Assembly (NCBI GenBank): GCA_020430845.1
Contig: JAGQJA010000233.1
Span: forward strand, 1 to 41,092
Direction: 5' to 3'
DNA length: 41,092 nt
Origin: Myxococcales bacterium
GTDB taxonomy: Bacteria; Myxococcota_A; Polyangia; Polyangiales; Polyangiaceae
The notes beneath the pieces are model-generated. The model was not told where the DNA came from and made no database searches. It worked only from the letters and a program-made list of their open reading frames with translations. Below are positions 8,362 to 17,500 of this stretch, piece by piece. Position numbers and translations under genes: made by a program. Numbering within the stretch: position 1 is the first letter of the stretch; each line of letters starts with the position of its first letter.

Positions 8362-9444
8362 ATGCGAAGGCGATGGTGGACGGCGGCCGCAGCCCTCCTG
8401 ATCGGCGCGTGCGGGACGTCGAGCGATCCGATCGCGACGCCCGCGGACGCAGGCGCCACGGTCGACGCGACGGCGGAGACCGAGGCGAGCGCAGAGGCGG
8501 CGGCGCCGGTCGCAGACGTGTCGCTGTACGCGGTGGCCGAGCTCCCGCGCACGGACGCCACGCAGGGGCTGTCGGGCACGTTCTTCGACGAGGCCACGTC
8601 CACCCTCTACGCGATCCAGGACACTCAGGCGCGCGTCGTCCCGCTCGTGGCCGCGCAAGACTTCCGCGCCTTCTCGCCGGCGACGCCGATCGCGCTCACC
8701 GGTCGCCCCGACCCGACGTGGGACGGTGAGGGCATCGTGCGGAGCGGCGCGGAGCTCTTGGCGATCACGGTCGAGACGGAGCCGCGCCTGGAACGGTTCG
8801 ACGCGAACGGCGCGTACCTCGGTCGGATCGACCTGCCCGCGCGCTTCGCGAGCCAAGCGCCTGGCAACAAGGGCATGGAGAGCCTCGCGCTCTCGCCGCG
8901 CTTCCTGTTCACCGCCAACGAGGCGGCGCTCCCCGCCGACGGCCCCGTCGCCTCGAAGACCCGCGGCACGCTCGTGCGCATCGTGCGGCGCGACCGCTCG
9001 AGCGGCACCACCACGGAGCACGCCTACCGCACCGAGCCCCTCGGCGCCGGCGCGGGCGGCGGAGACATGGGCGTCTCGGAGCTGCTCGCCGTCACCGACG
9101 ACGCGCTGCTGGTGCTCGAGCGCGGCTTCCAGTCGGGCTTCGGGAACACGGTGCGCATCTTCCGTGTCGACCTCGCCGGCGCGCCCGACGTCTCGGGGGT
9201 GCCCGCGCTGGGCGACGCGACGCCGGTCCTGACCAAGAAGCTCCTCGTCGACATCGGGACGCTGCCCCCGGGGGACGTGACGCACCCCGGGACGCAGCCC
9301 AACCCGCTGCTCGACAACTACGAGTCGCTCGCGCTCGGCCCCCCCCTGGGCGACGGACGGCGGCTCTTGTTCGTGACCTCGGACGACAACGCGAGCGCCA
9401 CGCAGGTCGCGCGCGTCTTGGTGCTCGCGATTCGCGGACTGTGA
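8362..9444 (+). CDS. Esterase-like activity of phytase family lipoprotein
   Basis: The 360-aa lipoprotein (lipobox IGAC, Cys17) has a low-complexity Ala/Glu/Asp linker to residue 50. Residues 55-355 match the 'phytase-like' esterase family: DPTWDGEGI near 117, NKGMESLALSPRFLFTANE near 170, LLVLERGFQSGFGNTVRIF near 250, and the C-terminal LLDNYESLALGPPLGDGRR then VTSDDN. In this family a beta-propeller holds conserved acidic residues and probably releases or binds phosphate or ester groups at the cell surface; actual substrates are rarely known. It is convergent with the next gene, the stop codons being separated by a single base. Confidence 0.85.
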   Translation: MRRRWWTAAAALLIGACGTSSDPIATPADAGATVDATAETEASAEAAAPVADVSLYAVAELPRTDATQGLSGTFFDEATSTLYAIQDTQARVVPLVAAQDFRAFSPATPIALTGRPDPTWDGEGIVRSGAELLAITVETEPRLERFDANGAYLGRIDLPARFASQAPGNKGMESLALSPRFLFTANEAALPADGPVASKTRGTLVRIVRRDRSSGTTTEHAYRTEPLGAGAGGGDMGVSELLAVTDDALLVLERGFQSGFGNTVRIFRVDLAGAPDVSGVPALGDATPVLTKKLLVDIGTLPPGDVTHPGTQPNPLLDNYESLALGPPLGDGRRLLFVTSDDNASATQVARVLVLAIRGL

Positions 9445-9445
9445 G

Positions 9446-10738
9446 TCAACGCGCGTAGTCGAAGCGCGCCACGAACTCGCTCCCGCTCGGCACGGGCGTC
9501 GCGCCGATCACGGGGCGTCCGCTGTACGTGCCCGACACCCAGAAGCTCTCGGGGGTCGCGGCCACGGCGGTCGCCGAGACGTTCATCTGCCGGCGCAGGC
9601 GCGGGACCCCGGTGTCGTCGTCGAGCACACAGACACAGCTCGTGGTCACCCCGCCGTCGCCGCGCACGATCTCGACGTCGGGGCCGCTGGCGGTGCACCC
9701 GAGCGCGCTCACGACCACGTGGCCAGCGCCGTCGCTCGCGAGCCCGCTGACCCGATCACCGAGCTCGACGCGCTCGCCGAAACGGCGCGCCCACCGCTTG
9801 CTCCCGCTCGACGCGTCGAAGCTCGCGACGAAGAAGTCGCCGCCCGTGGTGGGCTCGGCCTTGCCGCCGAACGTGAGGTCGCCGAACGACGCTCCCCCGA
9901 GGAAGAGCGACGAGCCGCTCGGATCGAAGGCCAGCTCCCCGATCTCGTCCGTGCTCGACGTGCTGCCCGCCGCGTGCGCGAACCGGACGCGACCGTCACG
10001 CTCGACGACGGTGACGAACAGATCCGTGTCCTCGTAACCGCCCGCGGCCGTCAGCGTCGTGCCGCCGAGCGACAGACTCCTGCGGAACTCTCCGGCCAGC
10101 GCGAGCGCGCCGTCGGGCGCGACGACCGGCCCGGCTAGGCGAAAGTAGTCCCCGGCGTTGTAGTAGCCGAACGACAGGCCCTTGGGCATTTCCGCCAAGC
10201 TCCACATGTCGGTGCACTTGCCCCGCGCGTCCCAGCGCGACACGTAGAGCCCCCACGCGGGCTTGGGGCAGCCGATCTCCAAGGACTGCTCGAACGCCGC
10301 GCCGACCACCAGGGTGTCGTCGCCGTCGCCGGTGATCTGCGGAATCGTCGTCTGCCGGGAGCCCAGCGGCAGCCCGACGGCCCACCGCTTCGTGCCGGAG
10401 CTGTCGTGTCGCGCGAGCTCGTACCCACCGGATGCGAAGGCGAGGGTCACGACGTCGCCGCTCGACACCGGCGCAGCGTCGAGGAGCCCGTCCACGCTGA
10501 AGTAGCCCAGATCGTTGCCCTTGGCGTCGAGCCTCGACACGATTGTCTTGGCTCGTCCGAGGAAGCCCCCAGCGTGGGGGATGAGGTCGTCGAAGCGATC
10601 GCCGACGCGGACATCGACGTGACTGTAGACCCGACCGTTCGCGTCTCCGGCCGAGCAACCGGCCGAGATGGCCGCGGCGGACCCGAGGACGAGCGCGGTG
10701 AGGGAGGAGGCAAAGAGAGGTCGCTTCGAGGGTCGCAT
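9446..10738 (-). CDS. Beta-propeller (SBBP-like) lipoprotein
   Basis: The 430-aa protein starts at ATG 10738, giving MRPSKRPLFASSLTALVLGS and lipobox ISAGC (Cys28). A longer open frame upstream is not plausible. The body consists of repeated blade-like units such as GDFFVASFDASSGSKRWARRFG and LFVTVVERDGRVRFAHAAGS, the pattern of SBBP/PQQ-like propellers common in myxobacterial surface lipoproteins. Cys pairs (GCPKPAW, SCVCVLDDD) probably form disulfides. No catalytic residues are evident, so binding or structural roles are more likely. It is divergent from the DIP1984-type gene, with an inverted repeat (10779-10794) between them. Confidence 0.8.
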   Translation of the reverse strand: MRPSKRPLFASSLTALVLGSAAAISAGCSAGDANGRVYSHVDVRVGDRFDDLIPHAGGFLGRAKTIVSRLDAKGNDLGYFSVDGLLDAAPVSSGDVVTLAFASGGYELARHDSSGTKRWAVGLPLGSRQTTIPQITGDGDDTLVVGAAFEQSLEIGCPKPAWGLYVSRWDARGKCTDMWSLAEMPKGLSFGYYNAGDYFRLAGPVVAPDGALALAGEFRRSLSLGGTTLTAAGGYEDTDLFVTVVERDGRVRFAHAAGSTSSTDEIGELAFDPSGSSLFLGGASFGDLTFGGKAEPTTGGDFFVASFDASSGSKRWARRFGERVELGDRVSGLASDGAGHVVVSALGCTASGPDVEIVRGDGGVTTSCVCVLDDDTGVPRLRRQMNVSATAVAATPESFWVSGTYSGRPVIGATPVPSGSEFVARFDYAR

Positions 10739-10778
10739 ACCCCCCCCTCGGCCGGCGACGCCCGGAGTTGCGCAGAAA

Positions 10779-10794
10779 GTGACGGCCGGGTCAC
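10779..10794. promoter_or_regulatory. GTGAC-N6-GTCAC inverted repeat between divergent genes
   Basis: GTGAC (10779-10783) and GTCAC (10790-10794) flank GGCCGG. The element lies in the 109-bp divergent gap between the propeller lipoprotein start (10738) and the DIP1984 gene (10848). The spacing fits a dimeric repressor site, but short GC inverted repeats are common in this genome. Confidence 0.28.
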
Positions 10795-10847
10795 GGTCTG
10801 GGGCCGAGACTTTACAGGCGCGCCCCTTCGGGCCGATGCTTGCGCAC

Positions 10848-11384
10848 ATGGCCGCCAAGAAGAAGAGCGCGAAGACCCCCAAGGCCTCGCCCGCCGCCGC
10901 CGCGAAGCCGCCGTCAGGCCCCAAGATGAAGCTCGCCGAGGCGCTGCTGCTACGCGCCGACATGCAGAAGAAGATCGAGTCGCTCCGCGGGCGCGTCGTC
11001 GCCAACGCGATCGTGCAGGACGGCGAGAAGCCGCACGAGGATCCGCGCGAGCTCTTGCTCGAGGCCGCGGGCGCGCTCGACGCGCTGGAGTCGCTCGTGA
11101 CGCGCATCCACCGGGCCAACCTCACCGCCAAGCTGCCCGACGGACGCACGCTCACCGAGGCGATCGCGCGACGCGACAAGCTCACGCAGCACCACGCGAT
11201 CCTCACCGCCGCCGTCGACGGTTGCCGCAAGGAGCCCGATCGCTACGGCGTGCGCGAGATCAAGTGGATCGCGACGCTCGAGGTCACGCGCCTGCAGAAG
11301 CAGAAGGACGATCTGGCCAAGACGCTGCGCGAGCTCAACGGCGCGATCCAAGAGACGAACTGGCAGGTCGAGATCGACGGTTGA
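10848..11384 (+). CDS. DIP1984 family protein
   Basis: The 178-aa soluble protein has no signal peptide. After a Lys/Ala-rich tail (residues 1-22) it matches the DIP1984 family along its whole length: MKLAEALLLRADMQKKIESL, EDPRELLLEAAGALDALESL, RIHRANLTAKLPDGRTLTEA, then DRYGVREIKWIATLEVTRLQ and INETNW-like AIQETNWQVEID at the end. It is a helical, probably coiled-coil cytosolic protein of unknown function. ATG 10836 is an alternative start four codons upstream; the Lys-rich tail is an addition to the usual family N-terminus. Its last four codons and stop lie in the left arm of a 25-bp inverted repeat whose other copy is 150 bp downstream. Confidence 0.85.
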   Translation: MAAKKKSAKTPKASPAAAAKPPSGPKMKLAEALLLRADMQKKIESLRGRVVANAIVQDGEKPHEDPRELLLEAAGALDALESLVTRIHRANLTAKLPDGRTLTEAIARRDKLTQHHAILTAAVDGCRKEPDRYGVREIKWIATLEVTRLQKQKDDLAKTLRELNGAIQETNWQVEIDG

Positions 11385-11397
11385 AGGAGGGGCTTCA
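11373..11397 (+). repeat. Inverted repeat, left arm (overlaps DIP1984 3' end)
   Basis: This 25-bp arm starts ATCGACGGTTGA and ends GGGGCTTCA; it pairs with 11549-11573 at 24 of 25 positions. AGCGTG also follows on the inner side of both arms, with a 2-nt offset. The arm contains the last codons and TGA stop of the DIP1984 gene. In the other copy the stop reads TGG, so the second arm looks like an inverted duplicate of this gene end. Confidence 0.8.
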
Positions 11398-11408
11398 GGT
11401 GAGCGTGG

Positions 11409-11435
11409 GGCCCCGGCAGCGCGGGCCGAGGGGCC
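11409..11435 (+). terminator. Possible terminator of the DIP1984 gene
   Basis: GGCCCC (11409-11414) and GGGGCC (11430-11435) can form a stem with a 15-nt loop, followed directly by the AT-rich GTAAATAT. It lies 25 bp past the DIP1984 stop codon. The short AT tract rather than a true T-run keeps confidence low. Confidence 0.35.
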
Positions 11436-11548
11436 GTAAATATCGGGCCGCTTGACGCGCGGTGGGCAGCGCGAAACCTAGTCACAACCAAGCCCAGCAC
11501 GACGCACCGTTGACAGTGCATAGTGCACCCATCACCACCGCACGCTGA

Positions 11549-11573
11549 TGAAGCCCCTCCTCCAACCGTCGAT
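11549..11573 (-). repeat. Inverted repeat, right arm
   Basis: Reverse complement of the left arm at 11373-11397 with one mismatch, at the base corresponding to the DIP1984 stop codon. It ends 9 bp before the stop codon of the convergent pentapeptide-repeat gene (11583). The 151-bp spacer also holds a small palindrome GTGCA-TAG-TGCAC at 11516-11528. No gene is evident in the 198-bp interval 11385-11582. Confidence 0.8.
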
Positions 11574-11582
11574 GATGCGCCG

Positions 11583-13631
11583 TCACGGCGCGTCCTGACA
11601 CGTACCGTCGGGCGCGCAGTAGAGGCTCTGGCACTGACAATCCTTGCTGCACGCGCCGCCGTCGTCGAGCGGCGACGCCTTCTCCGCATCGGTGCACTGG
11701 CTCGACGGGATCCCACGCACGCGCCACTGCGCGTCGGTGCACTCGCCGTCGCGCCCGGCGGGCGCGTGGCCGCCGTCGGGGCACGCGGTGCCGATGCGAG
11801 CGTCGGTGGAGCGCGTCTCGGCGCCCGTCCGATCTCCGGGCGAGCACGGCCCGACGCTCCCGTCCGGGAAGCGCACGTCGCCGTCGACGTCGAACCGCAT
11901 GTCGGTCAGGTCGGCGTCGTGCAGCTTGGTGCCCCGCAGGTCGGCGCCGCACATGAGCGCTCCCACGAACGACGCGCCTTGACCGTCGACCGCGCTGAAG
12001 TCGACGCCGGACAGGTCCACGCCGCGGAGATCGGCGCCGTCCCAGCGCGTGGCGTGCGCCGAGGCCGCGCGACGGAGCGTGCCGTTCCTCACCTCGCCGC
12101 GCGCGAGCCGGGCGTCGACGAAGCTGGCCCAGTCGAGGTGCGCGCCCTCGAGGTCGGCGTCGACGAGGCCGGCGCGGCGGAAGTCGGCGTGGTCGAGGTA
12201 CGCGCCTCGGAACGCCGACGTCCCGAGCTCGGCGCCCTCGAACGACGTCACCTTGGTGAGCGCCGTGTCGTTGTCGTCGACGTGCGGCCCCAGCGCTCCG
12301 GCGCGCGCGTCGGTGAACGTCGCGCTGCCCGTCGCACCCGAGAGCTTGGCGCCGCGGAGGTCGGCCCCCGTGAAGTCGACGCCGTCGACGACCTGCTGGG
12401 CCAGATCGGCCTGCGCGAGATGTGCCTTGCGGAACGACGCGTGCGCGCCGTTCTTGGAGAGCGTGACGTCCGCGAAGACGACGCGCTCGAGGTGCGCGCC
12501 GTCGAGCGACACGCGCGACAGATCCGCGCCCGCGGGGAACGCGCCGTGCGAGAGGCGCAGCCCGGCGAGGGAGAGGGGCTCGGAGGGCCAGCGTTCCCCG
12601 GGTTGGACCACGAGGCGCGCGCCCGAGAGATCGGCCGCGACGAGGCGCGCGTCCGGAAGGAGCCCGAACGCTCCGACGGGCAGGCGCGCCCCACCCGTCA
12701 CGCGGAGGCGCGGAGCGGCGCCCGGATCGAGCGTGATGCCGCCGTCGCTCTGCGAGAGATCGACGCCGTTCAACGTGAGCGCGCCGTCGACCGCTATCGC
12801 GCCGTGCGCCCCGCGCGAGGTGACCTCTCCGCCGTCGAACACCGTGCCGTGGGTCGTGATGCGTGTCCACGCAGAGCCGTCGAAGCGCGTCGTGCCGCGC
12901 ACGGTGACCGCGCCGAAGTCGATGCCCGCATCGCGCATCCCGTCGAGCCGCACGTCGGTGACATCGGCATCGAACGTCGCCGTGGCGCTCGCGCCCGTGA
13001 GGCGCAGCCCTCGCACGGGGCCGTGCACGTCGAGCCCCACGACGGCGCCGGCCATGTCAGTGCGCTCCGCGGAGGTGACCGTCAACAGGGCCGCGCGCGC
13101 GGCGCTGCATCGCAGGTCGACGCCCTTGGCCGAGAGGCTCGCAGCCCCGGCGAAAGCGGCGCCGCGCGCGTAGACGTTCTCGAGGCGGGCGGCGAAGAGC
13201 GGACCGCGCAGCGTGACACCCGTCGCGGTGCTGTCGACGATGGCGACGCGCTCGCTCGGGGGAATGCTCAGGGTCATGCCGTCGAGATCGCAGAAGCGAC
13301 ACGTGAGCCACCCGTTCTCGCGCCTCCACTTGTAGACCTCGCCCGTGGGCCGCGAGATCTCGGCCCCCTTCGCAGCGGCGTAGCGCTCGAACGCGCCACG
13401 CACGTCGCCGTCGTCACCCCCGCAGACCGCGTCGCGCGACGCGCCGAGCGGGAGGTCGACGCGCGGCGGAAAGCTCTCGGCGACCTCGAGCGCCTCGTCG
13501 ACGTGAGCGCGCTCACCCGGCGCGCCCGGCGAGGGGTCCGTGGCGGCCGCGCACGCGGCGAGGCTCGCGAAGGTCAGGGCGACGCCGAGGGGGCGCAGTG
13601 CAAAGGCCATCGCGCCGAGAGGGTTCTTCAT
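11583..13631 (-). CDS. Pentapeptide-repeat lipoprotein with Cys-rich C-terminus
   Basis: The 682-aa protein has lipobox SLAAC (Cys27), so it is exported and lipid-anchored. Residues 100-330 form beta-helix-like sequence with looser repeats. From about residue 325 to 585 there are long runs of pentapeptide repeats of the A(D/N)LxG kind, e.g. VAADLSGARL, GVDFTGADLRGAKLSGA, RAGLVDADLEGAHLDWASF, GADLRGVDLSGVDFSAV, ADLRGTKLHDADLTDMRF. These fold as a right-handed quadrilateral beta-helix. The last 80 residues hold about eight Cys (CTDAEKAS, CSKDCQCQSLYC, CQDAP), a small disulfide-rich module. Known pentapeptide proteins include DNA mimics in the cytosol, but an exported, lipidated one should instead act at the surface. 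It is convergent with DIP1984. Confidence 0.85.
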   Translation of the reverse strand: MKNPLGAMAFALRPLGVALTFASLAACAAATDPSPGAPGERAHVDEALEVAESFPPRVDLPLGASRDAVCGGDDGDVRGAFERYAAAKGAEISRPTGEVYKWRRENGWLTCRFCDLDGMTLSIPPSERVAIVDSTATGVTLRGPLFAARLENVYARGAAFAGAASLSAKGVDLRCSAARAALLTVTSAERTDMAGAVVGLDVHGPVRGLRLTGASATATFDADVTDVRLDGMRDAGIDFGAVTVRGTTRFDGSAWTRITTHGTVFDGGEVTSRGAHGAIAVDGALTLNGVDLSQSDGGITLDPGAAPRLRVTGGARLPVGAFGLLPDARLVAADLSGARLVVQPGERWPSEPLSLAGLRLSHGAFPAGADLSRVSLDGAHLERVVFADVTLSKNGAHASFRKAHLAQADLAQQVVDGVDFTGADLRGAKLSGATGSATFTDARAGALGPHVDDNDTALTKVTSFEGAELGTSAFRGAYLDHADFRRAGLVDADLEGAHLDWASFVDARLARGEVRNGTLRRAASAHATRWDGADLRGVDLSGVDFSAVDGQGASFVGALMCGADLRGTKLHDADLTDMRFDVDGDVRFPDGSVGPCSPGDRTGAETRSTDARIGTACPDGGHAPAGRDGECTDAQWRVRGIPSSQCTDAEKASPLDDGGACSKDCQCQSLYCAPDGTCQDAP

Positions 13632-13689
13632 GCCCCCAAGATGCAGCTCCTAACCCCTTGAAACCACGAAGAGTCCCTGGAGGCAGGCA

Positions 13690-14430
13690 TTAGCCATTCT
13701 TCACAATCGGCGGCTTTTCGTTCAGCAGGTCGGCGAACCGCGGGTCGGCTCTCACAGTCGCCAGATCGACGTCGGAGGCGAGCTGCTCTCGCGCAGCGAA
13801 TCCCCCAGCGATCGCCGTCGCGAGGTGACGCAGGGCCCGGTCGACGTCGCCGAGGCGCGAGGCGCAGCACGCGGCGTTGTAGTGATGGGTGGGCGCACCG
13901 AACGCCTTGGAGGCGAGCAGGCACGCCTCTTCACACTCGGCCAAGGCGCCCGAACGAAAGAGCGCTTCGGTCGCGGCGTGCAGCGTCGGGTCGGCGAAGC
14001 GGATGGGCATCCCAGGGCGAGCGAGCACGCGTGGAACGACGGCGGCGCGGCCGGCGCCCACGAGCGCGCGTGTCACCAGCAGGAGCGCGGGCACGTCCTC
14101 GAGCGCGTCGGCGAGCACGTCCACGGCGCCAGCGTCGCTGCCGAGCGCCGCACCCATGGTCGCGCGCAGCAGGTCCGACGGGCTCGAAGCTCCGATGAAC
14201 GCCGCGCGCGCACGCTCGAGGTCCGCCTCGCAGAGTGAGCACCACACGTCGATCTCGGTCACGAGGCGTCGGTGGGCCGCGCTCCTCGCGCGCGACGACA
14301 TCTCCGCGTGGAGCGCGCGAGCCGTCCGCGTGTCTCCCGCGTGGAGCGCGGCGTGCGCGCGACGGTAACGCCGAGACACGCCGTCGAACGAGAGGATCTG
14401 GGCCTGGACGGCGTCGAGAGAGAAGCGCAC
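13690..14430 (-). CDS. TPR-like helical repeat protein
   Basis: The 246-aa protein uses GTG 14430 as its most plausible start, just after the region shared with the upstream gene's tail. It is Ala-rich and helical throughout, with paired helices typical of tetratricopeptide arrays: YRRAHAALHAGDTRTARAL near 15-35, ATEALFRSGALAECEEACL near 155-175, and a final clear unit HHYNAACCASRLGDVDRAL near 185-205. The latter is followed by AREQLASDVDLATVRADPRF, the usual end of TPR proteins in which a last repeat is capped by 'D.DL..LR.DPRF'. No signal peptide is seen, so it is cytosolic and probably a protein-binding scaffold. It lies 100 bp downstream of, and in the same direction as, the 1097-aa lipoprotein gene. 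Confidence 0.7.
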   Translation of the reverse strand: MRFSLDAVQAQILSFDGVSRRYRRAHAALHAGDTRTARALHAEMSSRARSAAHRRLVTEIDVWCSLCEADLERARAAFIGASSPSDLLRATMGAALGSDAGAVDVLADALEDVPALLLVTRALVGAGRAAVVPRVLARPGMPIRFADPTLHAATEALFRSGALAECEEACLLASKAFGAPTHHYNAACCASRLGDVDRALRHLATAIAGGFAAREQLASDVDLATVRADPRFADLLNEKPPIVKNG

Positions 14431-14481
14431 ACCCGTGGTACGGGCGCGCGCGCCTGCACCTCCCCGATCCCACGGCCGAAC

Positions 14482-14506
14482 GCCGGCCCCCTGTCCGAGG
14501 GCCGGC
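14482..14506 (-). terminator. GC hairpin after the giant lipoprotein gene
   Basis: GCCGGCCC (14482-14489) and GGGCCGGC (14499-14506) make a perfect 8-bp stem with a 9-nt loop, 24 bp beyond the stop at 14531 and before the TPR-like gene. No T-run follows, so it may attenuate rather than stop transcription. Confidence 0.38.
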
Positions 14507-14530
14507 GCGCGCGTCGCTCTCGCCTGCAGG

Positions 14531-17500
14531 TCACCGCGCGGCGGCGGGGTCCACCGGGGGCGCGATCCACTCACTCACGCTCGGCTCGGGCCACGTCGCC
14601 CCGGCCAGGTTCGCGTAGTTGAGCGTGTAGAGGTCTCGCCACCGGTCGATCGCGATCTTGGCGCCGACGACGCCGACGGTGCGGCTCACGAAGGCGCCGT
14701 CCGCGATGCGGTAGATGTCGAGGCGATAGTCGGCGGGCGTCGGGCGAGCGCCCACGTACGAGCTCACGTACACGTAGCTCTCGGTCGGGTCGACCTTCAT
14801 GTCGGTGTAGGTCGCGCCCTCGCCGTTCGACCGGAGCGCGAAGGCGGGGCTCTTGCCGAACATGTCGACCGACGCGCCGTCGAACGTGAACGCCTGCACG
14901 CGGTCGGACTCGAGCACCAAGAACCCGGCTCCCGCGGGCAAGAAGGCGAGCGACGTGGCGCCGTGCAGTCGACCCACGCTCCGGCCCTGGCCTCCGACGA
15001 CGCTCGACGTCGGCGCGTCGGCGAACGGCACCGGCGCGCTCGCGAGCTTCAGCACCTCGACCGCCTGCTCGTCACGGTCCAGGGCCAGTAGCGTGCCCGT
15101 CGCGGCGTCGAACGCGACGTCGTCGAGGTGCGCGGAGCGAAAGTGCCCGAGGCTCGTCGACGCGTTGGGGTCGAGGTTGCCGGCAGACGTGATGTCGACG
15201 GGAAAGACCTCGTACACGGGGGCCGGGGGTCGACCGTCGCGGCTCTCGGTCACCTGCGCGACCATCACGTGGCGTGACGTCGCGGGATCACCGCTCGGGT
15301 CGAACGCCACGAAGACGGGCGCGAGCGCACCGCACGACGACTGCTTGAGGCGCGCGTCGGGGGCGCCCACGGCTGTGTTGACGTTGATCGACTGGGCGAC
15401 CGAGCCTTGAACGTTGGTCGCGCCGTTGCACGACGTGAGCTCGGTGCCGCTCCCCGTCCACGAGTAGCCGAGGATGCCCGCGCCGTTGAACGTCATGCTG
15501 CCCGCGCCGCAGAGCCACGGGTGCGACGTGTCGGACGGGTCGCACACCTGCGGCGCCGTCGCGGTGGGCGCCTGCGTCGTCGACAGCCACGCGCGCTTTC
15601 CGCCTTGGAGCACGAGCACGCGGTCGTGGGTGTAGTGCGTCTTGCCGTCGATGGGCGTGGGGTTCTGCTCGACCTCGACGGCGACCTTCTTGACGGCCTG
15701 GGCGTCGGGCTCGTTCTCCGTCTCGACCTCTCCCTGCCCCGCGACCCAGCCGGTGTCGGACTCGAGCGCGACCTTGACGCGGATCTCGCCGCCGACCGGC
15801 TGCCCGGGGAGCGAGAACGAGACGCTCTTGGCCGTGGGGTCGATGCGCTGCGGCGCCGTGACGGTGGGGACGGTGGAGTGGCCGTAGTAGACGTACGCGC
15901 GCGCGCTCTTGGCGAGCGCCGAGAAGTACCCCGGCGCGCCGGACTCGCCCTTGGGGGTGACGACGATGTCGAGCCGCTCGCTCGCCGCGATGCGGTTGTA
16001 GGTGATCGGGGTGTTGTCCACGATCGTGCCGACCGTCTCGCCGATCCCGACGAGCGTGCCCGTGACCTCGATGGCCTCGAGCGCGGTGGCGATGAGCTCG
16101 AGCGGCGCCTCGAGCGCCTTCTCTGCGCCCACCTCGGCGGCCCACTCGAGCAGCGCGACGGCGATGGCCGGCGTGTCGGCGATCACCTCGGTGAGCAGCT
16201 CGACCGCGTAGTCTCGATTGAACGCGTTGACGCCCGACGCGTCGGTGGCGGCGTAGTGCATGAGCAGGTTGGTCCCGACCTGCACGCCCACGGACGCGAG
16301 CTCTCTGACGAGCGGGTTGGCCTTGGTGAAGTGCTCGGAGCCCGCGCCCAACGTCAGGCCCAGGATGGGCAGGGCCACGTCGAGCAGGAGCGTGTCGACC
16401 GCGCCGGGCGCGCTCATGAGCGGCTCGGGCTCGGCGCCCACATAGCTGGGCGCGCCGCCGACGAGCGTCCCGGCCGACCCGATGTTGACCTCGAACGACG
16501 AGGCGTTGTCGGGCAGCTCGATGGTGAAGTCCTCCTTGCTCTCGGCGGCGAGGGGCACGCCGAGCACCGTGAAGCGACCGTCGACCATGCCCACCATCGT
16601 GGAGTACGGGAGCTGGTCGTTCATCCAGCCGTAGAGCTCGCTCTCGGGGAGCTCCTTGATGTCCTTCTTGGCGATGAGACCGCCCGCGGCGTCGCGAAAG
16701 CGCACGAGCACGCCCTGCCGTCGCCACGCGTTGTTCTCGACGCGAAAGGTCACCTTGCGGCCCTCGCTCGCCACGACAGAGACGCGGCGATCGCCCTTCC
16801 ACTGCGTGTCGTCGACCGTGAAGTCGAGCTTGGCCGCGCCGGCGCCGAGCGAGCCCGTGAGCGCGCGCACGGTCGTGTCCTTCTGAAGGACCCACATCTT
16901 GCCGGCGAGCTCCTGATCGTCGCGCACGGCGAGGCGCGCCTGCTTGCGCACCTTGGCGAGCACCTCGAACGGCGTCGTCATGCGGACGCGGTTGCCGTCG
17001 ACGAGCTCGTAGCGGTCCTTGAAGCCCGCCGCGTAGTACTCGGGCGAGCCCGCGGTGACCCAGTGCGTGAGCACGTGCGCGCTGTCGGCGCCCGGAACGG
17101 TGGCCGAGATGGGCCGTCCCTTGCCGTCCTTCGACACGACGGTGACCGCCCACCCCGTGTGGTGCGCGGCCTGGTCGTCGAGCGTCGTCTCGGGGCCCCA
17201 CTTCTGGAGGGTCTCGACGAGCCGCGGGAAGTCGGCGGCGGCGCGGATGTGCGCGAGCACGCGCGTCGCGACCGGGTTGCCCGGCGCGCCGTCGATCGTG
17301 AGCAGGGTCGGGTCGCGGAAGACGATGAGCTCCGCCGCGCTCGACGCGTCGACCGCGAGCGGCGCGGAGGAGAGCGCCTGCGCGTCGGGCATGTGCACGC
17401 CCCCGAGGACCATCGTTCGCGCGCCGTCGGCGTCGACGCGGACCACCTCGAAGCTCTGCGGCGCCTCGCGCGAGAACGACGCCTCGGAAACGTAGTGCGA

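Noticed and set aside
10406-11455. 349-codon plus-strand frame over the propeller lipoprotein and DIP1984 genes
   Set aside because: Arg/Ala-rich translation, no domains; both genes it covers have strong family matches in other frames.
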